Source: Clostridiales bacterium
GTDB lineage: Bacteria; Bacillota; Clostridia; DUPQ01
NCBI GenBank assembly: GCA_023145435.1
Contig: JAGLDS010000007.1
Coordinates: 1-64,000 of the forward strand
Reading direction: 5' to 3'
Length of the DNA stretch: 64,000 nt
The position numbers and the translations under genes were made by a program. The notes under the pieces are model-generated. The model had not been told where the DNA came from. It did not search any database and saw only the letters and a program-made list of their open reading frames with translations. Below, piece by piece: positions 25,636-35,219 of the stretch. How positions within the stretch are numbered: position 1 is the first letter of the stretch; each line of letters opens with the position of its first letter.

Positions 25636-25665
25636 AGAATAAGAACATATGTTTGTGGAGATTAA

Positions 25666-28032
25666 ATGAATAAAAAAATCATTAAAGTTTCAGTTAAAGA
25701 TTTAGTTAGTTTTTCTGATAGCAAGGGAAATATTGAGCGTAAAGGTTCCTTTACTATGATGGATGCTGCTTATGAAGGAACTGTTATTCATCAAATATTT
25801 CAAAAAAAAATGCTAAAAATTCATGGGAAAGGAAAATTTACTAAAGAACAGTATTTGTCATACACCTTAGAAAATGATCAAGTTTCATTAGAAATATCAG
25901 GTAGAATTGATGGTGTTCTATTAGGTGATACAGTTATTATTTATGAGGTAAAAACAACATTACGTGAGGTTGATGATATTTTACAAGAAGAATATATTAG
26001 CCATTGGGGCCAAGCTTTTTGTTATGGATACATATATGCACTACAAAACAAACTTAATCAAGTTACAATTGAATTGCTGTATATTAATAGAGAAACAGAT
26101 CAAGAAAAGTCTTTTACTATAAATTATAAGATTGAGCAGTTAAAAAAAGTTTTTAATAACTATGCTTATAAATATCTAAATTGGATGACAAAACAGATTG
26201 CATGGCGAAAAATTAGAAATATAAGTGCAAAAAGTATGGAGTTTCCTTTTTTAACCTATCGATTTGGGCAAAGAGAGATGGCTTCTAAAGTATATCGTTC
26301 AATTAGAGATGAAGAACGTTTGTATGTTACAGCACCAACAGGAATCGGAAAAACAATGGCTGCAATTTTTCCTGCAGTAAAAGCGCTAGGAGAAGGATTA
26401 GTAGATCGTATTTTTTATTTAACAGCTAAAACAGTTACTTCAAAAGTAGCTACTCAGGCTTATAAGATTCTTAACCAAAAAGGCTTAAATTTACGAGCAC
26501 TTATTATTACTGCTAAAGATAAAGTGTGTCCATTTGAAGTTAGAAATTGTGATCCTGAAGTATGTGATAAAGCAAATGGCTATTATGATAGAATGCCAGA
26601 AGCGAGAAGACAAATCCTTAAAGAACAATTTTTTGATAGAGAGACAATTAATAAATATGCAAGCATGTACAATATTTGTCCTTTCGAATTATCATTAGAT
26701 ATTGCTACTTATAGCGACTTAATTATTTGTGATTATAATTACTTATTTGACCCACGAATTAAGTTGCAGAGGTTTTTTACTGAAATAAAAGAAAATTACT
26801 GTTTTTTAGTAGATGAAGCACACAATTTGGTTAGTAGGGGAAGGGATATGTACTCTTCAGAAATCAATAAGAAAGATTTAATGACTTTAAGGCGAAAAAC
26901 AAATCCAGAATGGGTTGATTTAAAAAAGAGAATAAGTAAAGTTAATAAAATAATAAATGAATTGAAGAAAACTTACTTTGATAATATTGATGAAGGATAC
27001 TATCAAAATAATGAGATTCCAGGAAAACTAGTTGTAGAAATTAAAAAAATGGCCACTATTATGGAGAAATACTTTGATTACGAATTAAAAAGCGAATATG
27101 AGGAATTATTTCTTGAAGTATATTTTACTGCTTATTATTTTTCTAAAGTAGCAGAATTCTATGATGAGAGATATAAAACATTTTATAAATATAACAAACA
27201 TAATTTTACTATTAAATTAATGTGTATTGATCCTTCCTTTTTATTATCAAAAGCTATGGATAAAGGAATTAACACTACATTGTTTTCTGCCACACTAGAA
27301 CCAAAACGTTACTATATGAACCTATTAGGGTGTAGAGAATTTGATAAAAGTTTATCTCTTTATTCACCATTTCCAGCTAAAAATCTTAAAGTAATTGTAG
27401 AAGGACGTATTAGTACTAAGTATAAAGATCGTGATATGTCATATGATGATATTTCCAAATTACTTAAGCAAGCTTTTGAACATAAAAGAGGAAATTATAT
27501 GGTATTTTTCCCATCATATAAGTATATGCAAAGTGTACTAGAATACTATGAAGAGATTTCAGGTGATGTGGATATAATGGTTCAAAAACAGAGGATGGAT
27601 GAAGTTGAACGAGAAATCTTTTTAGAGAGATTTGATAATCATGGAAAGACTACATTAGTTGCGTTTGCTGTAATGGGAGGTATTTTTGCTGAAGGTATAG
27701 ATTTAGAAGGAGAAAAACTTAATGGAGTAGTTATTGTGGGAACAGGACTACCAATGATTTGTCCTGAAAATGAAATGATTAAAGATTATTATGATCAAAT
27801 AATGGGAAGAGGCTTTGATTATGCCTATGTTTATCCTGGCATGAATAGGGTGTTACAGGCAGCAGGACGAGTAATAAGAACAGAAAACGACAGAGGGTTT
27901 GTAATATTAGTAGATACACGATTTGCAGGTGCTAGGTATAGGCGATTATTTCCAACTTGGTGGGAAGCAGAGTTTTTCACTTATTCTGATAAAAATATTA
28001 AACAAGCAATTACTTCATTTTACATGTTATGA
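25666..28032 (+). CDS. XPD/DinG-like iron-sulfur DNA helicase with PD-(D/E)XK domain
   Basis: A 788-residue superfamily 2 helicase. The first about 190 residues look like a Cas4/RecB-type PD-(D/E)XK nuclease module (EGTVIHQIF, GRIDGVLLG...IIYEVKTT, HWGQAFCYGYIYAL). The helicase follows: Walker A APTGIGKTMAA, an Fe-S domain with four Cys (CPFEVRNC...C...C), LVDEAHNL, FSATLEP, and the arginine-finger motif QAAGRVIRTENDRG. It is a 5'-3' repair helicase by family. Members of this fused type are known in Firmicutes. The four-Cys cluster tether lacks the zinc-type Cys of Cas4, so the nuclease part may carry no cluster of its own. Confidence 0.86.
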   Translation: MNKKIIKVSVKDLVSFSDSKGNIERKGSFTMMDAAYEGTVIHQIFQKKMLKIHGKGKFTKEQYLSYTLENDQVSLEISGRIDGVLLGDTVIIYEVKTTLREVDDILQEEYISHWGQAFCYGYIYALQNKLNQVTIELLYINRETDQEKSFTINYKIEQLKKVFNNYAYKYLNWMTKQIAWRKIRNISAKSMEFPFLTYRFGQREMASKVYRSIRDEERLYVTAPTGIGKTMAAIFPAVKALGEGLVDRIFYLTAKTVTSKVATQAYKILNQKGLNLRALIITAKDKVCPFEVRNCDPEVCDKANGYYDRMPEARRQILKEQFFDRETINKYASMYNICPFELSLDIATYSDLIICDYNYLFDPRIKLQRFFTEIKENYCFLVDEAHNLVSRGRDMYSSEINKKDLMTLRRKTNPEWVDLKKRISKVNKIINELKKTYFDNIDEGYYQNNEIPGKLVVEIKKMATIMEKYFDYELKSEYEELFLEVYFTAYYFSKVAEFYDERYKTFYKYNKHNFTIKLMCIDPSFLLSKAMDKGINTTLFSATLEPKRYYMNLLGCREFDKSLSLYSPFPAKNLKVIVEGRISTKYKDRDMSYDDISKLLKQAFEHKRGNYMVFFPSYKYMQSVLEYYEEISGDVDIMVQKQRMDEVEREIFLERFDNHGKTTLVAFAVMGGIFAEGIDLEGEKLNGVVIVGTGLPMICPENEMIKDYYDQIMGRGFDYAYVYPGMNRVLQAAGRVIRTENDRGFVILVDTRFAGARYRRLFPTWWEAEFFTYSDKNIKQAITSFYML

Positions 28033-28038
28033 TATAAT
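28030..28038 (+). promoter_or_regulatory. Extended -10 promoter of nnr (leaderless)
   Basis: TG-A-TATAAT overlaps the helicase stop codon. It ends six bases before ATG 28045, and there is no ribosome site between. The -35 region is weak. Confidence 0.58.
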
Positions 28039-28044
28039 TTATCT

Positions 28045-29583
28045 ATGGATTTGATTTCTACTAGTAATATGAAAAAAGCAGAAAAAATTGCTTACGAAAA
28101 ATATGGGATTAGCCCTATGTCTTTAATGGAAAATGCTGCGTTGTCCGTTTTTTCATATGCAAATAAAAATATACCTAATTTCAATAGCAAAGAAATAATT
28201 GTTTTTTGTGGATCTGGTAATAATGGAGGAGATGGATATGCTATTGCTAAGAAATGTAAGTTAAATGGTAATAGTGTAGTTGTTTATTCTAGTTGCCAAG
28301 TTGAAAAATTATCAAAAAATGCTCATGCAAATTATCATAAGTGTAAAGACCTTAATATTCCAATTAATTTAAAAAAAGAAAAGATAGTAATTCCAAATGA
28401 TGTAATTATTATTGACTGCTTATTAGGAACAGGTTTAAAAAGAGAAGTTAGTGGAATAATACTAGAGTACATTAAACTTATTAACGATAGCCAAGCCTTG
28501 ACCATATCAGTTGATGTTCCATCTGGGCTTTTAGCTGACACAGGAACACCAATGAATTATGCTATTAAAGCAGATATTTGTATTTGCCTTGGTAAAGGGA
28601 AAATTGGCTTATTTACACAACCTGGTTGTGAGTATGCAAAGAATGTAATTATAAAGAAAATTGGTATACCTATAAAAGTCTATGAACGAATAGCAAAGGA
28701 ATATAAAGTATATGATAGGTTAGAAGCCTTAAATGATTATTCAATAAGAAAAAATATTTCATCTAAAGGTGATTATGGCAAAGTATATGTACTAGCAGGC
28801 AGTAGAGGTATGACAGGTGCGTATGCGCTTTGTACAAAAGCTGTATTAAGTGGAGGGGCAGGTTATGCATACGGCCTTGTTCCTAAAAGCAGAATATATG
28901 AATATAATGCTCTTGTAAATGAAGCTATATGTATTGAGATAGAAGATAATAAAAAAGAGTACTTATCATATGAAAACAAAACTCAAATTATAAAAAACAT
29001 AAAAAATGCAAATTCATTAATTATTGGACCTGGTTTATCTAAATATGCTAATTTGCCTCCTTTAATAAGTGAAATAATCATAACAGTTTCTATTCCAGTT
29101 ATTATAGATGCAACAGGTTTAAGAGCTTTAGCAGAAGATCTATCTATACTAAATAATAAAAAGGCTACAATTATTATTACACCTCATCCAGGAGAGTTTG
29201 CCAAATTAGTACGATTGCCAATTGAAGAAGTTCAAAAAAACAGAATAACTCTTGCAAAAAGTTTTGCAAAAAAATATGGTATTATTGTATTATTAAAAGG
29301 ACATAAAAGCTTAGTTACTGATGGAAATACTGTTTATTTAAATAAAACGGGCAATCCTGGAATGGCAACAGCTGGTAGTGGTGATGTGTTAGCAGGTATT
29401 ATTGGTGCTAATGTAGCAAATACAAAAGATACTATTAAACAAGTTGCTTACAGTATGTATATTCACGGACTAGCAGGAGATTATGCTAAAGAAAATGAAG
29501 GAGAAAAAGGGGTAATAGCCTCTTTAATAATTCATTATATAAAACAAGTTGAGAGGAAGTTATATGAAGAGAAGACCAGATAG
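28045..29583 (+). CDS. nnr: Bifunctional NAD(P)H-hydrate epimerase / dehydratase
   Basis: A metabolite-repair enzyme for damaged NADH and NADPH. The N-terminal epimerase domain (about residues 1-215) has the start MKKAEKIAYEKYGISPMSLMENAA, GSGNNGGDGYAIA and VDVPSGLLADTG. The C-terminal ADP-dependent dehydratase domain (about 225-505) has ITPHPGEFAKL, LLKGHKSLVTDG and GNPGMATAGSGDVLAGI. Its 512 residues match the fused family. Upstream there is no acpS, the usual neighbour in this operon type. It overlaps alanine racemase by 20 bases. Confidence 0.94.
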   Translation: MDLISTSNMKKAEKIAYEKYGISPMSLMENAALSVFSYANKNIPNFNSKEIIVFCGSGNNGGDGYAIAKKCKLNGNSVVVYSSCQVEKLSKNAHANYHKCKDLNIPINLKKEKIVIPNDVIIIDCLLGTGLKREVSGIILEYIKLINDSQALTISVDVPSGLLADTGTPMNYAIKADICICLGKGKIGLFTQPGCEYAKNVIIKKIGIPIKVYERIAKEYKVYDRLEALNDYSIRKNISSKGDYGKVYVLAGSRGMTGAYALCTKAVLSGGAGYAYGLVPKSRIYEYNALVNEAICIEIEDNKKEYLSYENKTQIIKNIKNANSLIIGPGLSKYANLPPLISEIIITVSIPVIIDATGLRALAEDLSILNNKKATIIITPHPGEFAKLVRLPIEEVQKNRITLAKSFAKKYGIIVLLKGHKSLVTDGNTVYLNKTGNPGMATAGSGDVLAGIIGANVANTKDTIKQVAYSMYIHGLAGDYAKENEGEKGVIASLIIHYIKQVERKLYEEKTR

Positions 29584-30712
29584 AGTATGGGTAGAGATTA
29601 ATCTTGATCACATTATTCATAATTATCATCAAATTGCTAACTTTGTGGGAGAGAAAGTTAAAATAAATGCTATTATCAAAGCAGATGGATATGGACATGG
29701 TGCAGTAGAAACAGCTAAAACATTATGCGAAGAAGGTGTAGACATGTTATCAACTGCTACACTAGATGAAGCTATTTTGCTTAGAAGAAAAAAAATAACT
29801 CAGCCTATTTTAGTGTTAGGATATGTGGACTGCAGACGTATTAATGAAATTATTGAAAATGATATAACTATTTCATTATTTAGTTATGAGTTAGCAAAAA
29901 AAATATCTACTGAAGCTAGTAAACATAATAAGCATATAAAAGTGCATGTGAAAGTGGATACAGGTATGAATCGTATAGGTCTTCATTACTCACAACCTGA
30001 AAAGATAATTAAAGCATTATCTTTTAATAATTTAATTTATGAAGGAATTTTTACGCACTTTTCAATGGCAGACAACCATGATACTTCATATACCAAAACA
30101 CAATATAAAAGATTTCTAAAAATAATTAATATACTTGAAGAAAAAGGGATAAATATTCCCATAAAACACACATGTAATAGTAGTGGTGTGTTATTACATA
30201 AAGATAAGCATATGAATATGGTGAGACCTGGAATAATAATATTTGGATTTTACCCATCAACTTATGCTAAACAGGAATCTTCGTTGAATTTAAAAGAAGC
30301 TATGGTTTTTAAATCAAGGATTATTGAAATAAAAGAAGTTAAAAAAAATCAACCAGTTAGTTATGGTGGTAATTATATTACTACTAAAGATACAAAAATT
30401 GCTACTATTGCATGTGGATATGCTGATGGATTTTCCAGGGTGTTATCTTCAAAAGCAAATATAAAAATAAATGGACAATTGGCTCCAATCATTGGTAATA
30501 TTTGTATGGATATGTGTATGGTTGATATAACAAAAATATCCGCGAATGAAAGTGATGAAGTTATTTTATTTGATGAACAATTAACTGTTGAAGAAATGGC
30601 TTCTTTATGTAATACCCTTAACTATGAAATAATATGTAAAATAGGGATGAGAGTCCCAAGGGTATATTTAAAAAATGGAAAAATAGTAAAAATTCAAAAC
30701 TATTTACAGTAA
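29564..30712 (+). CDS. alr: Alanine racemase
   Basis: A PLP-dependent enzyme that makes D-alanine for peptidoglycan. The PLP lysine lies in INAIIKADGYGHGA, followed by HVKVDTGMNRIG and THFSMAD; the second catalytic Tyr region is VSYGGNYIT and IACGYADGFSR. Its 382 residues are standard. The track's ATG 29549 lacks support; ATG 29564 has GAGAGGAAG upstream. The overlap with nnr suggests translational coupling, and nnr-alr order is common in Clostridia. Confidence 0.95.
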   Translation: MKRRPDRVWVEINLDHIIHNYHQIANFVGEKVKINAIIKADGYGHGAVETAKTLCEEGVDMLSTATLDEAILLRRKKITQPILVLGYVDCRRINEIIENDITISLFSYELAKKISTEASKHNKHIKVHVKVDTGMNRIGLHYSQPEKIIKALSFNNLIYEGIFTHFSMADNHDTSYTKTQYKRFLKIINILEEKGINIPIKHTCNSSGVLLHKDKHMNMVRPGIIIFGFYPSTYAKQESSLNLKEAMVFKSRIIEIKEVKKNQPVSYGGNYITTKDTKIATIACGYADGFSRVLSSKANIKINGQLAPIIGNICMDMCMVDITKISANESDEVILFDEQLTVEEMASLCNTLNYEIICKIGMRVPRVYLKNGKIVKIQNYLQ

Positions 30713-30722
30713 ATATTTTAAT

Positions 30723-30751
30723 TTGAAAAGTTATTAGTAAAACTATATAAT
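30723..30751 (+). promoter_or_regulatory. Sigma-A promoter of the anchored Gly/Thr-linker protein
   Basis: TTGAAA, 17 bases, TATAAT, with a 42-base leader ending in AGGAGGAAAC. Confidence 0.8.
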
Positions 30752-30792
30752 TTAGGAGTAATTATACAAAAGATAGTAGGAGGAAACAAAAG

Positions 30793-31383
30793 ATGAAAAA
30801 AAACATGCAGACACTGCTAAGTATTTTATTAGCGGTGGTAATCCTATTTTCAGGATATAACCATTATGCCCAAAGTGAAGATGTTTTATTAGCTAGTGTA
30901 GATTATGTTGATTATAAATTTAATGAATTAAATAATAGAATTAACCAATTAGCTACAACTGGTGGAACAACAGGGGGAACAACTACAACAGACCCTAATG
31001 TTACATTAAGAGTAGATAACGTAGAAAAACAAGTTGGAGCTATTGAAACTAATCTTGATGGTATGCAAGGGAAAATTGATTTTTTAGATCAGGTGACTCG
31101 TGATTTGTCTGACGGAAGTGTATGGCAGGTTATTGAATTGAGTGCAGGATTAACCATCTATGCATCAGACACATCAGAAGTAGTGTTGCGAAGTGGAACT
31201 GCAAAAGCTATCGGCAATAAATATGATGAAGGACTATCAGATATTACAAGTGGTAATGATTTAAAAGATGGTGAATATATTACAAAAGATCACTTATTAA
31301 TAATTCCAAGAGGAGATGGACGAGGAGTTGTTGCGATTACTACTTGTTTTATACTATATAAAGGATTGTACTATACTCAATAG
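30793..31383 (+). CDS. Exported coiled-coil protein with Gly/Thr linker
   Basis: Not recognised by name. It has 196 residues. A signal peptide or anchor (about residues 6-27) is followed by a short coiled coil (VDYKFNELNNRINQL), a Gly/Thr linker (TTGGTTGGTTTTD) and a second coiled coil (VDNVEKQVGAIETNLDGMQGKIDFLDQV). A compact C-terminal domain of about 85 residues follows, with VIELSAGLTIYASDTSEVVLRSGTA and HLLIIPRGDGRG. The layout suggests an oligomeric surface or periplasm-facing protein with a beta-rich head. It has its own near-consensus promoter and AGGAGG, so it is probably well expressed. Confidence 0.68.
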   Translation: MKKNMQTLLSILLAVVILFSGYNHYAQSEDVLLASVDYVDYKFNELNNRINQLATTGGTTGGTTTTDPNVTLRVDNVEKQVGAIETNLDGMQGKIDFLDQVTRDLSDGSVWQVIELSAGLTIYASDTSEVVLRSGTAKAIGNKYDEGLSDITSGNDLKDGEYITKDHLLIIPRGDGRGVVAITTCFILYKGLYYTQ

Positions 31384-31391
31384 GAGCAACA

Positions 31392-32495
31392 ATGAAATTT
31401 ACATTATACATGCCAACAAAAGTATTTTATGGGAAAAATTGTGTTAAAGAACAAGCTAAGGAATTTAGTGCTTTTGGTAACAAAGCTTTAATTGTTACTG
31501 GAAAAAGTTCTGGAAAAAAAAGTGGCGCTTTAAAAGATGTGACTGATATACTAATCTCATTATCCATAGAGTACTGGGTTTTTGATAAAGTTGAAAATAA
31601 TCCTTCTCTTGAAACTGTTAAGAAAGGATCAATTATTGCAAAAGCAAATCAAGTATCAGTAATTATTGCAATTGGAGGAGGATCTCCAATAGATGCAGCA
31701 AAAGCAATTGCAGCATTAAGCGTAAATAATATAGAACCTATAGAATTACTTACTACTTCAATAAAAATACCTTCGTTACCTATTATTGTAATTCCAACAA
31801 CCGCAGGGACAGGGAGCGAAGTAACACCTTATTCAATTTTAACAGCCAAACAATTTAATACCAAAAAGAATTTTTATTCACCATACAGTTTCCCAACAAT
31901 TACATTTTTGGATTATAAATACACTTGTTCACTGCCAGATAGGGTGACAATTGATACAGCATTTGATGCGTTTTCTCATTTGTTAGAAAGTTATTTATCA
32001 AACAAATGTACCAAACAATCTGCTATCTATGCTATTGAAGGATTGAAAGTTTTTGCTAATTGCTTACTAGCAATTGATGAAAGAAAATTTACAGATAATA
32101 TTAGAGATCAATTATTATATGCATCTTACATGGGAGGATTAGCCATTACGCTTACTGGAACCACTATTATACATGCCATGGGTTATTCTCTAACATATTA
32201 TAAGGCGTTGTCCCATGGGCATGCTAACACTTTATTTATTGGTGAGTATTTACGATTTAATAATCAAGCTGATAAAGAAAAAATAGAAAATGTTCTCAAA
32301 ATATTAAAGTTTTCAGCAATTATTGATTTAGAAACTTATTTATTAAAAAACATTGGTAAAAAACCTACTATTAGTCAAGAAGAAATTAACAAATTTGCCA
32401 CATTAGCAATGACACAAGGAAGCGTTAAAAACAATCCAAGAGTTATTAAAGAAAGTGACATAATAAAAATATATCAGAAAGTATTATTGAGGTAA
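31392..32495 (+). CDS. Iron-containing alcohol dehydrogenase
   Basis: A group III NAD(P)-dependent alcohol dehydrogenase of 367 residues that reduces aldehydes or oxidises alcohols. The dinucleotide loop is IGGGSPIDAAKA, followed by IPTTAGTGSEVTPYSI. Metal ligands are expected in DTAFDAFSHLLES and the H-AMGYSL-(x)n-SHGHAN segment. Substrate unknown; the family includes butanol and propanediol dehydrogenases. It starts nine bases after the anchored protein with GGAG and precedes the DHPS-like gene by four bases, so it lies in an operon. Confidence 0.92.
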   Translation: MKFTLYMPTKVFYGKNCVKEQAKEFSAFGNKALIVTGKSSGKKSGALKDVTDILISLSIEYWVFDKVENNPSLETVKKGSIIAKANQVSVIIAIGGGSPIDAAKAIAALSVNNIEPIELLTTSIKIPSLPIIVIPTTAGTGSEVTPYSILTAKQFNTKKNFYSPYSFPTITFLDYKYTCSLPDRVTIDTAFDAFSHLLESYLSNKCTKQSAIYAIEGLKVFANCLLAIDERKFTDNIRDQLLYASYMGGLAITLTGTTIIHAMGYSLTYYKALSHGHANTLFIGEYLRFNNQADKEKIENVLKILKFSAIIDLETYLLKNIGKKPTISQEEINKFATLAMTQGSVKNNPRVIKESDIIKIYQKVLLR

Positions 32496-32499
32496 TAAT

Positions 32500-33636
32500 A
32501 TGTTAGACGCTAGAATATTAGTTATTAGGAGTTTAAATCATGCTCGTGCAGAAATTACAGCTATTGGAGCTGAGGATAATAAGGTTGATTGGCTTGCATC
32601 AAGAGTGGAAAATTTCACCATAAAACTTGAGAATATAGCTATTGAAGATGCCATAATTATTAAAAATGATATGCTAGAAATTGGTGGGAACGCAGCTTAC
32701 AATCGAAAGGTGTATACTCATGATGTTAATGAAACAGATATGATTTTATCTGCAACTAGAAGAGGATATGATAGATTAACTAAGAGATTAATGTTTCGTA
32801 CAAAAGGAGCTGCATCTGTTGCTGATATTATTAATTTTTTAATTGATAATCATTCTAGTAAGAGAAGCAGTTTTATATGTAAAGATAAACGGATTCCTGT
32901 TGGAAGGAAAAGTATTATAATGGGGGTGGTTAATGTAATGCCAGATGATAAATTACCAACATTAATTAAATACGCTGAAAAAGCAATAAGCGAAGGGGCG
33001 GACATTCTTGATATTTGTGGTTCTCAAGTTATTGAAAGTGAAGAAATGGTTAATAGTATAGTACCGTTAGTGAAAAAGCTCTCAAGAGATTATGAAATTC
33101 CTATTTGTGTTGATACCATTGATGCTACTGCTGCAGATAAGCTATTAGTAGCAGGTGCTCATATGATTAACGATTCATGGGGTGCGCAAAAAGATGAAAA
33201 CATGGCAAAAGTTATTGCTAAAAATAAAGCTGGTATTATTTTAATGCATAATAGCAAAGAGGATCACTATAAAGATCTAATGGGTGAAATAGTAAACTAT
33301 TTACGTAAAAGTATAACTATTTGTCAGTCTGCAGGGGTTGGAATAAATGCAATTGCAGTAGACCCTGGAATAGGTTTTGGTAAAAATACAAAAGATAATT
33401 TTAGAATCATTAGACGATTAAAAGAATTAAAATCTTTAGGTGTTCCATTAATGGTTGGGACTTCTAGAAAAGAAATGATTGGGAAAATATTAAATCTACC
33501 ACCAAAAGAGAGAATAGAAGGAACAGCGGCAACCATTTCAGCATCCATTATGAATGGAGCAGATATTGTAAGGGTACATGATGTTCGTGAAATGAAACGT
33601 GTGGCTATGATCACAGATGAAATTGCTAAAAAGTAG
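32500..33636 (+). CDS. Dihydropteroate synthase-like pterin-binding protein, N-terminally extended
   Basis: A 378-residue protein. The first about 135 residues are an extension seen in long clostridial DHPS proteins, and the rest is a DHPS-type TIM barrel. Pterin-pocket parts are kept: CVDTIDATAADKLL, GAHMINDSWG, DPGIGFGKN, GTSRKEMIG and RVHDVRE. The two pABA-binding loops are not: NVTPDSFSDGG reads NVMPDDKLPTL, and DIGGESTRPG reads DICGSQVIES. It therefore binds a pterin but may not make dihydropteroate. No other folate gene is near. It lies in an operon after Fe-ADH. Confidence 0.78.
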   Translation: MLDARILVIRSLNHARAEITAIGAEDNKVDWLASRVENFTIKLENIAIEDAIIIKNDMLEIGGNAAYNRKVYTHDVNETDMILSATRRGYDRLTKRLMFRTKGAASVADIINFLIDNHSSKRSSFICKDKRIPVGRKSIIMGVVNVMPDDKLPTLIKYAEKAISEGADILDICGSQVIESEEMVNSIVPLVKKLSRDYEIPICVDTIDATAADKLLVAGAHMINDSWGAQKDENMAKVIAKNKAGIILMHNSKEDHYKDLMGEIVNYLRKSITICQSAGVGINAIAVDPGIGFGKNTKDNFRIIRRLKELKSLGVPLMVGTSRKEMIGKILNLPPKERIEGTAATISASIMNGADIVRVHDVREMKRVAMITDEIAKK

Positions 33637-33652
33637 TAGGAGAATGATATAA

Positions 33653-34240
33653 TTGATTGCATATTTTTATATTAACAAAAATAAAACAAAAGAAACAAGT
33701 GAATGTGGATTAAAATTATCTATGTATTCTGACACAGAAATAATTATTGATATATTTAAGAAAAAAGCTATTATGGCACTATTGTCGCCAAAAGATGATT
33801 TGCCAAAACATAATGATAATCAATATGATTGTTTGAAATTAGAGTTACCTAATGATAAATTATATATTGCAGAAAAAGTTTATCTTGAACTTGATAATCA
33901 AGAACTGTTTTTACAATCAGTCATAAAAGCTACTGATTATATTGTTTCTATGTACCGTAAGCCTATATTTACCATAACCTTTACAGTTATTGGTGATTAT
34001 ATTTCTGTTCTTGATAGAAATAGAGATATACCAATATTGTTTGACAATTCAGAAGAAGCTTATCTTAAAGCCAACATGGCTAATTTGGAAAATCAAGATG
34101 ATAATTTCAACGATAGAGCACTACTAGGTTATTTTAACAACCATCCAGATTATAAAAAAAATGACATTGGTAATAAAGCTGAAAACTATGAAGTTTTTAC
34201 TGATGGAAAGAAAACTTATCTTATAAGGAAAGTTAAATGA
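33653..34240 (+). CDS. Protein of unknown function between the DHPS-like gene and birA
   Basis: Not recognised. It has 195 residues, is acidic, and has no signal peptide, membrane segment or Cys pattern. Predicted alpha/beta character with motifs KLELPNDKLYIAEKVYLELDN and YIVSMYRKPIFTITFTVIGDYI. The only usable start is TTG 33653, about ten bases after AGGAG. Its stop overlaps birA by ATGA, so it is translated together with BirA. No function can be assigned. Confidence 0.62.
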   Translation: MIAYFYINKNKTKETSECGLKLSMYSDTEIIIDIFKKKAIMALLSPKDDLPKHNDNQYDCLKLELPNDKLYIAEKVYLELDNQELFLQSVIKATDYIVSMYRKPIFTITFTVIGDYISVLDRNRDIPILFDNSEEAYLKANMANLENQDDNFNDRALLGYFNNHPDYKKNDIGNKAENYEVFTDGKKTYLIRKVK

Positions 34241-35205
34241 AGTATGAAGTTTTAACTATGTTAAATCATGCAGACAAGTATCTTTCTGGTGAAACTATTT
34301 CAAAAAAATTAGGAGTTTCACGAACAGCAATTTGGAAACATATTACTTCACTAAGAAATGAAGGCTATGAAATTTTGTCAGTAACAAATAAAGGGTATTT
34401 ATTAAAGAGAGATTCTATTCCCCTTACAAATTATCAAGTTTTACAAAATTATAATGGCGACACTAAATTGTATTTTTTTAATGAGCTAAATTCAACTAAT
34501 ACAAAAGCAAAAGAAATGGCGAATGAAATTATTGATGATAAAGCATTAATATATTCGCGAATACAAAAACAAGGAAGAGGAAGATTAGGACGAAACTTTC
34601 ATTCAAATAATTTATCAGGATTATGGTTGTCCTTTGTTTATAAACCTGCTATGAATCCTGAAAAAGCCACAATATTTACTTTAGCAGCTTCAGTGGCTGT
34701 ATGTAAATTACTAAAAAAAGAATGTCAAATGGATGCTAGAATAAAATGGCCAAATGATATAATTGTTAATGGGAAAAAGCTCTGTGGTATTTTAACTGAA
34801 ATGTCATGTGAAATGGATAAAATTAATTATATAGTGGTAGGGATTGGACTTAATGTGGCTCAGTTAACATTTGATGATAGTATAAAAGATATTGCCACGT
34901 CTCTTTATTTGGAAACAGAACAAAAGTATGATAGAGGTTTATTAATCGGTAGATTATGCTATAATATGGATAATGTATATGAGCAGATAATTAATAATAA
35001 AATTCCTGATATTATCAGTGAATGGAAAAAATATGCACTACCTATGGGGCAAAAGATAGTCATTTATAAAGGTAAAGAAAAAATAAATGCAAAAACAATC
35101 ACCATAAATGATAAAGGTCACCTAATTGTTAGAGAAGAAAATGGTGAAGTTAACGCTTATCAATCAGGTGAAATTTCCATAAGAGGAATCATGGGTTATT
35201 CTTGA
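34237..35205 (+). CDS. birA: Biotin operon repressor / biotin-protein ligase
   Basis: Makes biotinyl-AMP and attaches biotin to acceptor proteins such as acetyl-CoA carboxylase, and probably represses biotin genes. A winged-helix DNA-binding domain covers about residues 1-62 (SGETISKKLGVSRTAIWKHITSLR). The ligase domain has the adenylate loop GRGRLGRNF and the biotin strand IKWPNDIIVNGKKLCGILTE. A C-terminal SH3-like domain follows (about 275-320). Its 322 residues match class II BirA. ATGA overlap with the preceding gene. Confidence 0.95.
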   Translation: MKYEVLTMLNHADKYLSGETISKKLGVSRTAIWKHITSLRNEGYEILSVTNKGYLLKRDSIPLTNYQVLQNYNGDTKLYFFNELNSTNTKAKEMANEIIDDKALIYSRIQKQGRGRLGRNFHSNNLSGLWLSFVYKPAMNPEKATIFTLAASVAVCKLLKKECQMDARIKWPNDIIVNGKKLCGILTEMSCEMDKINYIVVGIGLNVAQLTFDDSIKDIATSLYLETEQKYDRGLLIGRLCYNMDNVYEQIINNKIPDIISEWKKYALPMGQKIVIYKGKEKINAKTITINDKGHLIVREENGEVNAYQSGEISIRGIMGYS

Positions 35206-35219
35206 AAGGAGAATAGATA

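Noticed and set aside
33324-33662. 112-codon minus-strand ORF inside the DHPS-like gene
   Set aside because: Antisense shadow of a conserved domain; no ribosome site.
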